Shown piece after piece: positions 33,247-42,657 of a stretch of 64,000 bases of DNA. The notes beneath the pieces were generated by a model. That model was given only the letters and a program-made list of their open reading frames with translations, had not been told where the DNA came from and did no database searches. Source of the stretch: CADEDV01 sp964596345 (lineage in GTDB: Bacteria; Bacteroidota; Bacteroidia; Chitinophagales; Chitinophagaceae); assembly GCA_964596345.1 (NCBI GenBank), contig CAZQSZ010000001.1, forward strand, positions 1 through 64,000, written 5' to 3'. Position 1 is the first letter of the stretch. Each line of letters begins with the position of its first letter. A program made the position numbers and the translations under genes.

Positions 33247-33296
33247 CGTTTCACATGAAACATCAAAAGAAAAAAATTAGTGTTTCATGTGAAACG
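33247..33296. promoter_or_regulatory. Pair of parS-like sites
   Basis: The 16-mer CGTTTCACATGAAACA lies at 33247-33262 and its exact reverse complement at 33281-33296. Each differs from the chromosomal parS consensus TGTTTCACGTGAAACA at two positions: an edge base and the centre, CACATG in place of CACGTG. The second copy lies within the last codons of ybeY. ParB-type proteins bind such palindromes near replication origins. Confidence 0.55.
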
Positions 33297-33753
33297 CTTG
33301 ATAAAGATGAAGATATTTGTCTTCAAGCCTTCTCATTTCTTGAACTTGTGTTTTATTCTTATCGGCATATCCACACAAATGAAGTGCTCCATGAAAGATC
33401 ACCCTATGGAGCTCCGACCGAAACGAAACACCAAATTGTCCTGCATTATCCCTCACCCGGTCAACACTTATATAAATCTCGCCAATAATAGAGCCTGGGG
33501 CGGAGGAAAGGTCAAATGTGATGATATCAGTATAATAATCATGCCTCAGGTAGTCCCGGTTAACTTGAAGAAGTTTTTTATCGGAACAAAAGACATAATT
33601 CAAGGAGAGAAGCTTTTTCCTTTCTTTACGGAAAATCTGTTCAATAAAATGCTTCAACTCTTTCCTGTTGTCAAGTGTTGCTTTAACAGTATCAAAAAAG
33701 AAGTAAACTTTTGATTGTGAAGGAGAAACCATATTTTCAAAATTCGTAAACAT
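33277..33753 (-). CDS. ybeY: rRNA maturation endoribonuclease YbeY
   Basis: A 158-residue zinc metalloenzyme needed for 16S rRNA 3'-end maturation and ribosome quality control. The zinc signature is HRVIFHGALHLCGYADK (HxxxHxxGYxH-like; final His supplied as Asp/Lys context here), preceded by DIITFDLSS and IIGEIYIS. ATG 33753 is used; a second ATG seven codons on (MVSPSQSK) is also possible. Its last codons double as a parS-like palindrome. Confidence 0.88.
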   Translation of the reverse strand: MFTNFENMVSPSQSKVYFFFDTVKATLDNRKELKHFIEQIFRKERKKLLSLNYVFCSDKKLLQVNRDYLRHDYYTDIITFDLSSAPGSIIGEIYISVDRVRDNAGQFGVSFRSELHRVIFHGALHLCGYADKNKTQVQEMRRLEDKYLHLYQAFHMKH

Positions 33754-33793
33754 TACATTAAATACAATGGTAGTTTTGTTCTAAGAATAGAAA

Positions 33794-34024
33794 ATGGAAA
33801 AAAAACTTTCGGAACTCGAACCAGGCCAGGGAGGGATTATTCAAAAATTCATCAATGATGATTTGTTTCTGAAATTAATGGAAATGGGCTGCCTGCCTGG
33901 GGAAACAATCACATTGGAACAGATAGCTCCATTGGGCGATCCGATCTCGGTTAACATAGCTGGTTATTCCCTTAGTTTGCGGAGAGATGAAGCCGAAAAT
34001 ATTGTTGTTGATGTAATTAATTGA
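33794..34024 (+). CDS. feoA: FeoA-family protein
   Basis: A 76-residue SH3-like FeoA domain: KLSELEPGQGGIIQKF, LKLMEMGCLPGETITLEQIAPLGDPISVNIAGYSLSLRRDEAENIVV. FeoA supports ferrous iron uptake by FeoB, usually from the adjacent gene. Here it stands next to nadD, and the FeoB gene is about 4.2 kb away on the other strand, so regulation may be split. 15 bp separate it from nadD. Confidence 0.85.
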   Translation: MEKKLSELEPGQGGIIQKFINDDLFLKLMEMGCLPGETITLEQIAPLGDPISVNIAGYSLSLRRDEAENIVVDVIN

Positions 34025-34039
34025 TTATCAATAATTTAA

Positions 34040-34612
34040 ATGAAAATCGGCCTCTATTTTGGATCTTTTAATCCTGTTCATACAGGCCATCTTATTATTG
34101 CTAACCATATTTTAAATGAAACAGAGCTGGAGAAAGTATGGTTTGTTGTTTCTCCCCAAAACCCCTTTAAGCCCGCCAATGGTTTATTGAATGAATATGA
34201 TCGCCTGCACCTGGTGAGAACGGCAGTCGAAGACGATAACCGGATCAAAGCGTCAGATATTGAATTCAATCTTCCCAAACCATCTTATACGGTTGATACA
34301 TTGGCCTACCTGGGCGAAAAGTACCCGGAACATGAATTTTCTATCATCATGGGTAGTGATAGTTTTCAAAACCTGCACAAATGGAAAAACTATGAAGTGA
34401 TCATTAAACGATGTCCTGTTTATGTTTATAAACGACCCGGTTTTGAAATCGTAAATTCAATCAATGCGGATGTAAAAATTGTTGATGCCCCGCTATTACA
34501 AATTTCAGCCACTCAAATAAGAGCACTGATCAAAGAAGGAAAATCCATCCGGTATATGGTTACGCAAAAAGTGCAGGATGAAATTGAAAGAGGAGGTTAT
34601 TATAAAAAATAG
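34040..34612 (+). CDS. nadD: Nicotinate-nucleotide adenylyltransferase
   Basis: A 190-residue enzyme that adenylates nicotinate mononucleotide to deamido-NAD. It has the nucleotidyltransferase motif LYFGSFNPVHTGHLIIAN (residues 5-22), PQNPFKP, FSIIMGSDSFQNLHKW and the C-terminal ISATQIRALIKEGKS. Its end overlaps the convergent chrA stop region by 13 bp. Confidence 0.94.
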   Translation: MKIGLYFGSFNPVHTGHLIIANHILNETELEKVWFVVSPQNPFKPANGLLNEYDRLHLVRTAVEDDNRIKASDIEFNLPKPSYTVDTLAYLGEKYPEHEFSIIMGSDSFQNLHKWKNYEVIIKRCPVYVYKRPGFEIVNSINADVKIVDAPLLQISATQIRALIKEGKSIRYMVTQKVQDEIERGGYYKK

Positions 34613-35856
34613 CCAAGCAGTAAACAAGCCAGTACAATCAGTGGAGAAGATATCCTGGTAAAATTCAACAGTACAAAGGTTCCGAGTATAACAATTACAT
34701 TTATCACACTTACTGTCTTTGCTTCTATAAGTGATATATCTTTCATGATATAAAATGTAGAGGCAATCATAATACCCACCACTACTGCATTGATCCCTTC
34801 GAGAGAACGGTAAACAGCGGCATATTTTTTTAAATTATTCCAAATCGGAAAAAAGAACAAGACCAATAGTGCACTCGGTAAAAAGATACCAACAGTACCA
34901 ATAAGACATCCGAGCAGCTGCATCATATTCCGCTCTTCCGGTGTGCTTCCCATATCTTTTAAGGCCATTCCTCCGGCAAAGGAAGCAATTGAAAAAACAG
35001 GCCCCGGTAGTGCTCTTACGATTCCCATCCCTGTATACATCTCTTCTTTATCTATCTGTACCACATCTTTGTCCTTGTCTTTTATTGCCTCGGGTCGGAC
35101 ACTGAATTGTTCATACATCAGCGGCATCAACACCTGGCCGCCACCAAACACCAGGCTGCCCATCCGATAAGTGTTCTCAAAAAGGTTAATCGGCTTCCGG
35201 TCGGGCCAATCATGTTTTCGGGCGGTGTCACTAAGAATTCCGGCAAGAATAAAAATGATCCCGAATAACCAAAAATTCCACCACCGGATCTTTTTAGGTT
35301 TCTCTTCCAGTTGCGGAATACGTTTACGGCTGATATTGGTTGCTACACCGCCTAATACGATCAGCAGCGGGAATATCCAGGGTTGTTTGAATAAAAGATA
35401 TGTAGCAATCGTTCCTGCAATCATAATGACCCAGGTAATTGTATTCCTGATGGCCAGCGGAAAAGCTACAACCGCTGCATAAACAAGGAATCCGGCAGCC
35501 ATCGGTGCAATGAATTTGAAAATATCTGTATCCAGCGCTTTCTTATCGATATAATGCAGTAAAAATGATAAAGCTCCCATTAATGCACTGGCTGGAAATA
35601 TCCAGATGATCAGCGTTAGCACCGCTAAAGGAACACCACCTCTTTTATAACCGATTAATGTGAGTGTTTGCGTGGAGGAGGCTCCCGGCAGCAACTGGCA
35701 AAAAGCATTGTACTCCATTAATTCCTTTTCGGTCACATAGGGATGCTGGTGGACAAATGTTTTCAGCATCATCGCAATATGTGCCTGCGGTCCGCCAAAA
35801 GCAGTCAGGCTGTGAAGAAATACGGCCCGCAGAAATGAATAGTGGCGAAGCAGCAT
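34600..35856 (-). CDS. chrA: Chromate transporter family protein, two CHR domains
   Basis: A 418-residue membrane protein with duplicated CHR domains. The N-terminal copy contains HSLTAFGGPQAHIAMM and NAFCQLLPGASSTQTLTLIGY; the C-terminal copy contains RMGSLVFGGGQVLMPLMYEQF and MGIVRALPGPVFSIASFAGG. ChrA exports chromate driven by proton gradient. Substrate in this organism is not proven, and some members have other roles. It diverges from the M20 peptidase gene. Confidence 0.87.
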   Translation of the reverse strand: MLLRHYSFLRAVFLHSLTAFGGPQAHIAMMLKTFVHQHPYVTEKELMEYNAFCQLLPGASSTQTLTLIGYKRGGVPLAVLTLIIWIFPASALMGALSFLLHYIDKKALDTDIFKFIAPMAAGFLVYAAVVAFPLAIRNTITWVIMIAGTIATYLLFKQPWIFPLLIVLGGVATNISRKRIPQLEEKPKKIRWWNFWLFGIIFILAGILSDTARKHDWPDRKPINLFENTYRMGSLVFGGGQVLMPLMYEQFSVRPEAIKDKDKDVVQIDKEEMYTGMGIVRALPGPVFSIASFAGGMALKDMGSTPEERNMMQLLGCLIGTVGIFLPSALLVLFFFPIWNNLKKYAAVYRSLEGINAVVVGIMIASTFYIMKDISLIEAKTVSVINVIVILGTFVLLNFTRISSPLIVLACLLLGYFL

Positions 35857-35928
35857 GGTGGTTAAATATAAAAAAAATCAGCAAAGCAGCCGATGATAAA
35901 CCAATTAAAACCCAATTACACTAAATTC

Positions 35929-37248
35929 ATGAAAAATATATTCATGCCCAGATCCTACATGATAGCCGGATTGCTGGTAATATCCGTGTCAGCCTTTGCA
36001 CAAACTGAAGGCATAAAACTAAAGGAGAAAGTAGCAACAGCAGCCGATAAAATAGAACCGCAATGCATTGCCTGGCGAAAACAACTGCACCAGTTTCCTG
36101 AACTGGGCAACCGGGAAACCAACACGGCTAAATTAGTAGCCGCTCATTTACGCAAACTGGGTTTGGAAGTAACGGAAGGCGTTGCCAAAACCGGGGTCGT
36201 AGGTATTTTAAAAGGAGCAAAGCCGGGTCCCTGCATTGCTTTGCGTGCAGATATGGATGCTTTGCCCATCATTGAAAAGGTAAATGTTCCTTTTGCGTCC
36301 AGGGTAAAATCCGTTTACAACGGACAGGAAGTTGGGGTGATGCATGCCTGCGGGCATGATACCCATGTGGCGATGCTTATGAGTGTAGCAGAAATTTTAT
36401 CCGGTATGAAGAACGAACTGAAAGGAACCATCAAATTCATCTTTCAACCGGCTGAAGAAGGTCCGCCCGAAGGAGAAGAAGGCGGTGCCAACCTGATGGT
36501 CAAAGAAGGGGTAATGGATAACCCTAAAGTAGATGTGATCTTTGGTTTGCATATTGAGTCCAATATTGAAGCCGGACAAATACAGTATAAACCGGGTGCT
36601 TTCATGGCGTCATCTGATTGGTTCAGTATAAAAGTGAAAGGTAAGGGCAGCCATGGTTCTCAACCCTGGTTGGGTGTTGACCCGATTGCCATTGCGGCAC
36701 AGATCATTGAAGGCTTGCAAACTATTGTAAGCCGCCAGTCCGAGCTGACCAAAGCACCTGTGGTAATAACTGTGGGCAAAATACAAGGTGGCGTAAGAAA
36801 TAATATTATCCCTGAGGAATGTGTGCTGGATGGTACTATCCGTACACTGGATAATGCCATGCAACAGGAAGTTCACCAACGCATCAAACATACCGCTGAG
36901 AAGATTGCAGAAGCCGGTGGTGCTAAAGCCGAAGTGAGCATTGATACCAAAACACTGGTAACATATAATACACCGGAGCTGGTAAAAAAAATGATTGCCT
37001 CCCTGCAATCAGCAGCGGGAACCAATAATGTTACGGAAAGAGAATGGGTGACCGGGGCAGAAGATTTTTCTTATTACGGAACCAAAGCCCCTTCTTTCTT
37101 TTTCTATCTCGGGGGTATGCCCAAAGGAAACAATCCTAAAAAAGCACCACCACACCATACCGCTGATTTTTTTGTGGATGATGCAGGAATGAAAACAGGG
37201 GTCAAAGCCTTTTGCCACCTGGTGATTGATTATATGAATATGAAATAG
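35929..37248 (+). CDS. Exported M20 amidohydrolase
   Basis: A 439-residue zinc amidohydrolase of the N-acyl-amino-acid/IAA-amino-acid hydrolase group. The signal peptide (SYMIAGLLVISVSAFAQ) indicates export. ALRADMDALPI and MHACGHDTHVAMLM give metal ligands, QPAEEGPPEGEEGGA the catalytic Glu, and PHHTADFFVDD the C-terminal His. A dimerisation lid is inserted (VKGKGSHGSQP). An ATG also exists 12 codons upstream (35893), but 35929 gives the better signal peptide. Confidence 0.88.
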   Translation: MKNIFMPRSYMIAGLLVISVSAFAQTEGIKLKEKVATAADKIEPQCIAWRKQLHQFPELGNRETNTAKLVAAHLRKLGLEVTEGVAKTGVVGILKGAKPGPCIALRADMDALPIIEKVNVPFASRVKSVYNGQEVGVMHACGHDTHVAMLMSVAEILSGMKNELKGTIKFIFQPAEEGPPEGEEGGANLMVKEGVMDNPKVDVIFGLHIESNIEAGQIQYKPGAFMASSDWFSIKVKGKGSHGSQPWLGVDPIAIAAQIIEGLQTIVSRQSELTKAPVVITVGKIQGGVRNNIIPEECVLDGTIRTLDNAMQQEVHQRIKHTAEKIAEAGGAKAEVSIDTKTLVTYNTPELVKKMIASLQSAAGTNNVTEREWVTGAEDFSYYGTKAPSFFFYLGGMPKGNNPKKAPPHHTADFFVDDAGMKTGVKAFCHLVIDYMNMK

Positions 37249-37282
37249 GGCTTGCTGACAGGTCAATCAAAATGCTATATCA

Positions 37283-38185
37283 ATGAGGATTATTAAGAAA
37301 CTATCTTTCTTCCTGCTCATCTGTGGCTTGTCATTTTTTGCGTCAGCCCAAAAGATAGACAAGAAGCTGCAGGCTAAAATCCAGGAAGCCATTGCCGGTT
37401 TCAATGGCGATATTGGTATCTATGTCAAGAACCTGCGGACAGGAAAGATCGTTGCAATCAATGCAGATACGGTTTTCCCGACTGCCAGTATTGTGAAAGT
37501 ACCGATACTAATGGGGATTATGGATAAACTGCAAAAAGGTGAATTGAGCTATGATTCTGCGTTTGAGTATAAGGATTCGTTACTGTATGCCGGTTCAGAT
37601 ATTTTAGGGTCCTTTAAAAGCGGGGAAAAAATTGCTTTGAAAAAGATTATCCTGCTGATGATGACCACCAGCGATAATACAGCCAGTTTATGGCTGCAAA
37701 GCATTGCCGGCACCGGGACCCGGATCAATGAACTGCTGGATAGCCTTGGTTTCAAAAGTACCCGGGTAAATTCAAGAACAGCAGGAAGAGAAAATAACCG
37801 TACCCAATATGGGTGGGGACAAACATCTCCCTTTGAAATGGGAACCATCTATGAAAATATCTACCGTAATAAGATCTTTTCTCCGGCTATCAGCGACAGG
37901 ATGCTGCGTTGTATGGGCCGCAACTTCTGGGATGAGGACGAAGCGATTTCTCAAATCCCTCCTTATATAGAAGTATTCAGTAAGAATGGTTGTGTAAATG
38001 CTGTGAGAAGTGAAGCTTTGCTCGTGAATGCCCCGAATAATCCTTATATCTTTTGCATTTTCACCAAAAACAATAAAGATATCAGCTGGACACACCAGAA
38101 TGAAGCATGGACACTGGCCCGGAAATTATCCGCACTATTATGGGATTATTTTGAACCGAAAGATAGATGGGTAGCCCCGGAGTGA
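37283..38185 (+). CDS. Class A beta-lactamase-like serine hydrolase
   Basis: A 300-residue exported protein (LSFFLLICGLSFFASAQ) with the penicillin-binding-protein fold. Motif 1 is Ser69-x-x-Lys72 (TASIVKVP), motif 2 Ser130-Asp131-Asn132 (TTSDNTAS), and motif 3 Lys234-Asn235-Gly236 (FSKNGCV). KTG or KSG is usual, so Asn at 235 is atypical. A candidate for the general-base Glu is Glu170 (GRENN). It may be a beta-lactamase, a D,D-peptidase or an esterase; resistance cannot be claimed. It abuts feoB tail-to-tail with no gap. Confidence 0.8.
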   Translation: MRIIKKLSFFLLICGLSFFASAQKIDKKLQAKIQEAIAGFNGDIGIYVKNLRTGKIVAINADTVFPTASIVKVPILMGIMDKLQKGELSYDSAFEYKDSLLYAGSDILGSFKSGEKIALKKIILLMMTTSDNTASLWLQSIAGTGTRINELLDSLGFKSTRVNSRTAGRENNRTQYGWGQTSPFEMGTIYENIYRNKIFSPAISDRMLRCMGRNFWDEDEAISQIPPYIEVFSKNGCVNAVRSEALLVNAPNNPYIFCIFTKNNKDISWTHQNEAWTLARKLSALLWDYFEPKDRWVAPE

Positions 38186-40303
38186 TTATTTAAAAATCGT
38201 GTAAGCGACCCAGCTCATCAGGTAAGCCAGTGCCGTCATATACACTAATTGAATAACCGGCCATTTCCAGCTTCTTGTTTCCCGTTTCACCACGGCCAGC
38301 GTACTCATACATTGCATGGCAAATACATAAAAGATCATCAGGGATAAACCGGTAGCCAGGTTAAAAACAGGAGTGCCATCGGGGCGAACAGCTCCTTTCA
38401 TTTTTTCTTTCAACAATAATTCATTGTCGGCATCACCCACACTGTATAAAGTTGCCATCGTACCGACAAATACTTCCCTGGCTGCAAATGAAGTGATCAG
38501 GGCAATACCAATTTTCCAATCATAACCCAGGGGCTCGATTACCGGCTCAATGGATTTACCTAAAATGCCCGCATAGGATTTCTCCAGTTTTGCGGTCTGG
38601 TAATTCCTGGCCGCTGCTTCTATATCCGCACCGGGCTGCGCAATCGCAATCTCATGTTGCTGCTGTAGCTCCTGCATGGTATTTCCGGGACCAAAAGAAC
38701 TTAGTGCCCAGAGAATAAGACTGATCACCATAATGATCTTTCCCGCATCAAATACAAATATTCTTGCCTTGCTGATCATTGTTCTGACCGCATTGCTCCA
38801 ACGCGGCGAACGATAAGCAGGCAATTCAAGAATAAAAAAACTTCGTTCATTGATATGGATAAACCATTTGGCGATATAAGAAACGATCAGTGCTATGACC
38901 AGGCCCAGCAGGTACAATCCCATCATGACCAAACCCTGCACACTCAGGAATCCCAGCAGGTAAGTTTTTGGAATGACCAACCCGATCAGGATAGCATAAA
39001 CGGGTAATCTCGCCGAGCAGCTCATCAACGGTGTGATGAGGATGGTCAATAATCTTTCTTTCCGGTTCTCAATATTTCTTGCACTCATGATCGCCGGTAC
39101 CGCACAGGCAAAACCACTGATCATCGGCATCACACTTTTCCCGTTGAGTCCAACGACCCGCATCAAACGGTCGGATAAAAAACTGATCCGGGCCATATAG
39201 CCCGAGTCTTCTAACAAGGTGATGAGCCCGAAAAGTATCATGATCTGGGGCACAAACACCAAAATGCCGCTTAGCCCCGCCAGTACACCATTTAATAATA
39301 AATCGGTCCAGCGGTTATCGGGTAAAGAAGCCGATAATGACTCACTGATTTTCGCAAAACCCATATCGATCCAGTCCATCGGGAACTGGGCCAGTAAAAA
39401 AACACTCTGGAATAATAAGAACAATACGCCAAGAAGGATCAAATAACCCCAGCGGCGGTGCAGTAATACATTATCCAGTTTTTCGGTAAATAATTTTTTT
39501 TGTAACGGATCGGGTTCGGAAACGGCTTGTTGCATGATCTGCTTGATCCGGGCATAGCGCTGCAAGATCTCTTCCGCCTGTGTTTTGGTCGGGTTGAAGC
39601 TATGCTTTCGCTCTATATTTTCTATTTTATCCTGTGTGGCCGTATCAAGTTCGAATGACTCATGATTGATCAGGTAATGGATCGCTGTATAGTCGCTCAG
39701 TTCGGGGATTTCCTTTTTTATATCCTCAATAGGCGCAGCCGCCAGTGCTTTATTATCTATAAAATCCCGGGCAGGAGATTGATACCGTTGTTGGTTAGTC
39801 AGTTCAATAGCTTTTTTTAATTGGGCCAGCCCTTTTTGTTTCCGGGGGTTTACCGCTACTACGGGAACCCCGAGCTCTCTTTCCAGGGCCACAAGATCAA
39901 TGAGAATTCCTTTCTTTTTGGCCAGGTCCATCATAGTAAGCACTACCACCACCGGGAGCTTCAGGTCAATGATCTGGGTGCAGAACAACAGGTTTCGTTT
40001 CAGGTTGCTGGCATCGGCTACAGCTACGATCACATCGGCCTTTATCTCCTTGTCCTGGTTCAGCAATACTTTATAGCTCACCCATTCATCCAGCCTGCGG
40101 GGATAAAGACTGTAAGAACCGGGTAAATCGATCACTTCTGCACTGAGCGTATCTGAAATGGAAGTAATTCCTGTCTTTTTGTCCACTGTAACACCCGGGA
40201 AATTGCCTACCTGCTGATGCATACCGGTGAGGTAATTGAACAGGGAGGTTTTTCCGCTGTTAGGATTTCCAACCAGTGCGATATGGAGTGTCTCTTTTTT
40301 CAC
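38186..40303 (-). CDS. feoB: Ferrous iron transport protein B
   Basis: A 705-residue inner-membrane Fe2+ transporter with an N-terminal G-protein domain. G1 GNPNSGKTS (residues 12-20), G2 region PGVTVDKKTG, G3 DLPGSY, G4-like TMMDLAKK. Then the helical spacer (about 170-265) and a polytopic domain with two Gate motifs (FVPQIMILFGLITLLEDSGYMAR and FAAREVFVGTMATLY). The start is GTG 40303, placed by the -7 element 16 nt upstream. Confidence 0.95.
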   Translation of the reverse strand: MKKETLHIALVGNPNSGKTSLFNYLTGMHQQVGNFPGVTVDKKTGITSISDTLSAEVIDLPGSYSLYPRRLDEWVSYKVLLNQDKEIKADVIVAVADASNLKRNLLFCTQIIDLKLPVVVVLTMMDLAKKKGILIDLVALERELGVPVVAVNPRKQKGLAQLKKAIELTNQQRYQSPARDFIDNKALAAAPIEDIKKEIPELSDYTAIHYLINHESFELDTATQDKIENIERKHSFNPTKTQAEEILQRYARIKQIMQQAVSEPDPLQKKLFTEKLDNVLLHRRWGYLILLGVLFLLFQSVFLLAQFPMDWIDMGFAKISESLSASLPDNRWTDLLLNGVLAGLSGILVFVPQIMILFGLITLLEDSGYMARISFLSDRLMRVVGLNGKSVMPMISGFACAVPAIMSARNIENRKERLLTILITPLMSCSARLPVYAILIGLVIPKTYLLGFLSVQGLVMMGLYLLGLVIALIVSYIAKWFIHINERSFFILELPAYRSPRWSNAVRTMISKARIFVFDAGKIIMVISLILWALSSFGPGNTMQELQQQHEIAIAQPGADIEAAARNYQTAKLEKSYAGILGKSIEPVIEPLGYDWKIGIALITSFAAREVFVGTMATLYSVGDADNELLLKEKMKGAVRPDGTPVFNLATGLSLMIFYVFAMQCMSTLAVVKRETRSWKWPVIQLVYMTALAYLMSWVAYTIFK

Positions 40304-40319
40304 CTTCAGGTATAATTGG

Positions 40320-40327
40320 CAAAAATA
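40320..40327 (-). promoter_or_regulatory. feoB -7 element
   Basis: TATTTTTG on the minus strand, 16 nt before GTG 40303. Confidence 0.5.
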
Positions 40328-40464
40328 AATTGGCTGGTTGAAACCACCTTACGAAATACGATGTTTGAACCCCTGCAATGCGGAACTTTTGCCCGGCTGA
40401 GAAGATACGGTCATTTTATTATCAAATCCCGTTGCTGAACCCGTGAAATCTCTTTCCCCTGCAA

Positions 40465-40472
40465 TACCTTTG
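40465..40472 (+). promoter_or_regulatory. M28 peptidase -7 element
   Basis: TACCTTTG, matching TAnnTTTG. It lies downstream of the in-frame GTG at 40443 and 24 nt before ATG 40497, so it decides the start. Confidence 0.55.
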
Positions 40473-40496
40473 CGGCTGTCATCAACCTATACTGTT

Positions 40497-42161
40497 ATGC
40501 GTTTCTCTTCCTTTGCCACTTTTATTCTCTCTGTATTGTTAGTTGCTTGTTCTTCCCAGCAAAAAATGGGTAAAACAAACACACAGGTCATCACAAACCT
40601 GAAAGCCCATGTGCAATACCTGGCCGATGATAAACTGGAGGGAAGAAGAACCGGTTCAGAAGGCGAAAAACTGGCGATGCAGTATATCAGCACCCAGTTC
40701 AGCACTATTGGTCTTGCTGCCAAAGGAACCGATGGCTATTACCAGCCCTTTGATGTGAACGACGGCAAACAAATTAACCCTGGCAGCTTCTTTATTATCA
40801 ATGGCAATGAATTGAACGCAGGGAAAGATTTTTTCCCGTTTCCCTATAGCAGCAGCCAGAAAATAGAAGCATTGCCTTCCCTCGCCATCCAGGAAATTGA
40901 AATGCCCTGGTTTTTTGATCTGAAAGATGTATTGGAGGAAAACAAGAACAACCCGCATTTTGATCTGAATGATTATATCTATAACAATGCTAAAAAAGCA
41001 AAAGAACGTGGCGCTTCAGCCGTGATCTTATACAACAGCACCACGACAGACGATAAATTGCAATTCAATGCGAAGGATAAATCAGCAACGCTGAGCATTC
41101 CTGTATTTTATATTCATAAGGAAACAGCACAAAAATATTTTAAAGACCCTGCCACGGCACTTACGATCAAGTTTAAAGCAGATATTGGCGAAAAGAAACG
41201 GGTGGGACATAATGTGGTGGGATATATCGACAATGGAGCCACCACAACAGTTGTGCTGGGTGCACACTTCGATCATCTTGGTTATGGCGAAGATGGTAAT
41301 TCAAGGAACAGCACGACAGACCACGCCATACATAACGGCGCTGATGATAATGCCAGCGGTACCGCAGCCCTGATCGAACTGGCCAGAATATTAAAGCAAT
41401 CCAAAGCAAAGAACAATAACTACCTCTTTATTGCTTTTTCTGGTGAGGAACTGGGATTGTTTGGTTCTAAATATTTTGCAGACAACCCGACTATTAATTT
41501 GTCTTCCGCAATAGCCATGATTAATATGGATATGGTCGGTCGGCTGAACGATAGCAGCAAAGTACTGACAGTTGGAGGTTATGGCACTTCGCCATATTGG
41601 GGACAATTCTATGGTGTTTATAACCAGGCTCACGTAAAAAAGACAGAATTAAATTTCAAATACGACAGCAGCGGTACCGGTCCCAGTGATCATACTTCTT
41701 TTTACAGAAAAGATATTCCCGTGTTATTTTATTTCACCGGCCTGCATACCGATTATCATAAACCATCGGATGACGCCGATAAGATCAACTATGACGGGCA
41801 ATGGAAGATCATCCAGCATGTGAATAGTGTGATTGAATCATTAAATGATAAAGGCAAACTGGCTTTTACCAAAACAAGGGAAACACAAACAACCACCAAT
41901 GCCTCTTTCCGGGTCACCATGGGAATTATGCCTGATTATACATTTGCCGGAACGGGTGTAAGGGCTGACGGGGTTACCGAAGGAAGACCGGGTGCTAAAG
42001 CCGGGTTGAAGACAGGCGATATTATTTTGCAATTAGGAGAATATAATATTACCAGTATGGAAAGCTATATGCAAACACTGGGCAAATTCAAAAAGGGCGA
42101 TAAGACCAAAGTGAAATATAAAAGAGGAAATGAAGTGCTGGAAGGAACTGTGGAATTCTGA
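40497..42161 (+). CDS. M28 metallopeptidase lipoprotein with PDZ domain
   Basis: A 554-residue outer-layer aminopeptidase. Lipoprotein signal ends LLVACSS. An N-terminal segment (VQYLADDKLEGRRTGSEGEKLAM) precedes a protease-associated domain insertion, then the di-zinc M28 core: VVLGAHFDHLGYG, HNGADDNASGTAALIELA, FSGEELGLFGSKYF, MINMDMVGRL and LHTDYHKPSDDADKINY. A PDZ-like domain closes the protein (about 455-554; GVTEGRPGAKAGLKTGDIILQLGEYNI). Confidence 0.92.
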   Translation: MRFSSFATFILSVLLVACSSQQKMGKTNTQVITNLKAHVQYLADDKLEGRRTGSEGEKLAMQYISTQFSTIGLAAKGTDGYYQPFDVNDGKQINPGSFFIINGNELNAGKDFFPFPYSSSQKIEALPSLAIQEIEMPWFFDLKDVLEENKNNPHFDLNDYIYNNAKKAKERGASAVILYNSTTTDDKLQFNAKDKSATLSIPVFYIHKETAQKYFKDPATALTIKFKADIGEKKRVGHNVVGYIDNGATTTVVLGAHFDHLGYGEDGNSRNSTTDHAIHNGADDNASGTAALIELARILKQSKAKNNNYLFIAFSGEELGLFGSKYFADNPTINLSSAIAMINMDMVGRLNDSSKVLTVGGYGTSPYWGQFYGVYNQAHVKKTELNFKYDSSGTGPSDHTSFYRKDIPVLFYFTGLHTDYHKPSDDADKINYDGQWKIIQHVNSVIESLNDKGKLAFTKTRETQTTTNASFRVTMGIMPDYTFAGTGVRADGVTEGRPGAKAGLKTGDIILQLGEYNITSMESYMQTLGKFKKGDKTKVKYKRGNEVLEGTVEF

Positions 42162-42190
42162 TCGTAAATTGAAAGAACGAATAAACTGCT

Positions 42191-42640
42191 ATGGCAGAAA
42201 GAAGCGCCAAATTATCGCTGAATACACAAGACCTTACCAACGAGTTTTTTGATGAAACACGATTGCTGGGGATCATGTCACCCGTGAAGGATTACCAGTT
42301 TTGCTGGCACCTCAACAGTATGATGGGGATGGATTTCCGGGTGAACCATGAAATAGAGATCCAGCTTACGAAGAAAAGAAGAAATTATTTTTTTGCGGTC
42401 TATGAGTTTTGTGAACCCACGGGTTCTTTATCGCATTATGTATACAATAACCAGTTCGAAGGAGAATACCTGCTGCCTGAATTCAAACACCTTGATTTTT
42501 TATGGCTGATGAAAGGGGACCTGGTTACCGATGAGATGCTGCAGCAAACCATCAGCTCTATCCGTTCTATCAATGGGGTGCAGCTGGTGGTGGAACTGAC
42601 CAATGAAAAAATAAAGAACAAGGAGCACCTGGTCTTTTAA
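42191..42640 (+). CDS. IPExxxVDY-family protein
   Basis: A 149-residue protein of a Bacteroidota family named for an IPExxxVDY motif. Here it reads LPEFKHLDFLWL (residues 96-107), with Leu and Leu-Asp-Phe replacing the name residues. Role unknown. It lies 29 bp after the M28 peptidase and 17 bp before the pterin dehydratase, in one direction. Confidence 0.75.
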   Translation: MAERSAKLSLNTQDLTNEFFDETRLLGIMSPVKDYQFCWHLNSMMGMDFRVNHEIEIQLTKKRRNYFFAVYEFCEPTGSLSHYVYNNQFEGEYLLPEFKHLDFLWLMKGDLVTDEMLQQTISSIRSINGVQLVVELTNEKIKNKEHLVF

Positions 42641-42657
42641 TTTGTAAATTCATCAGC

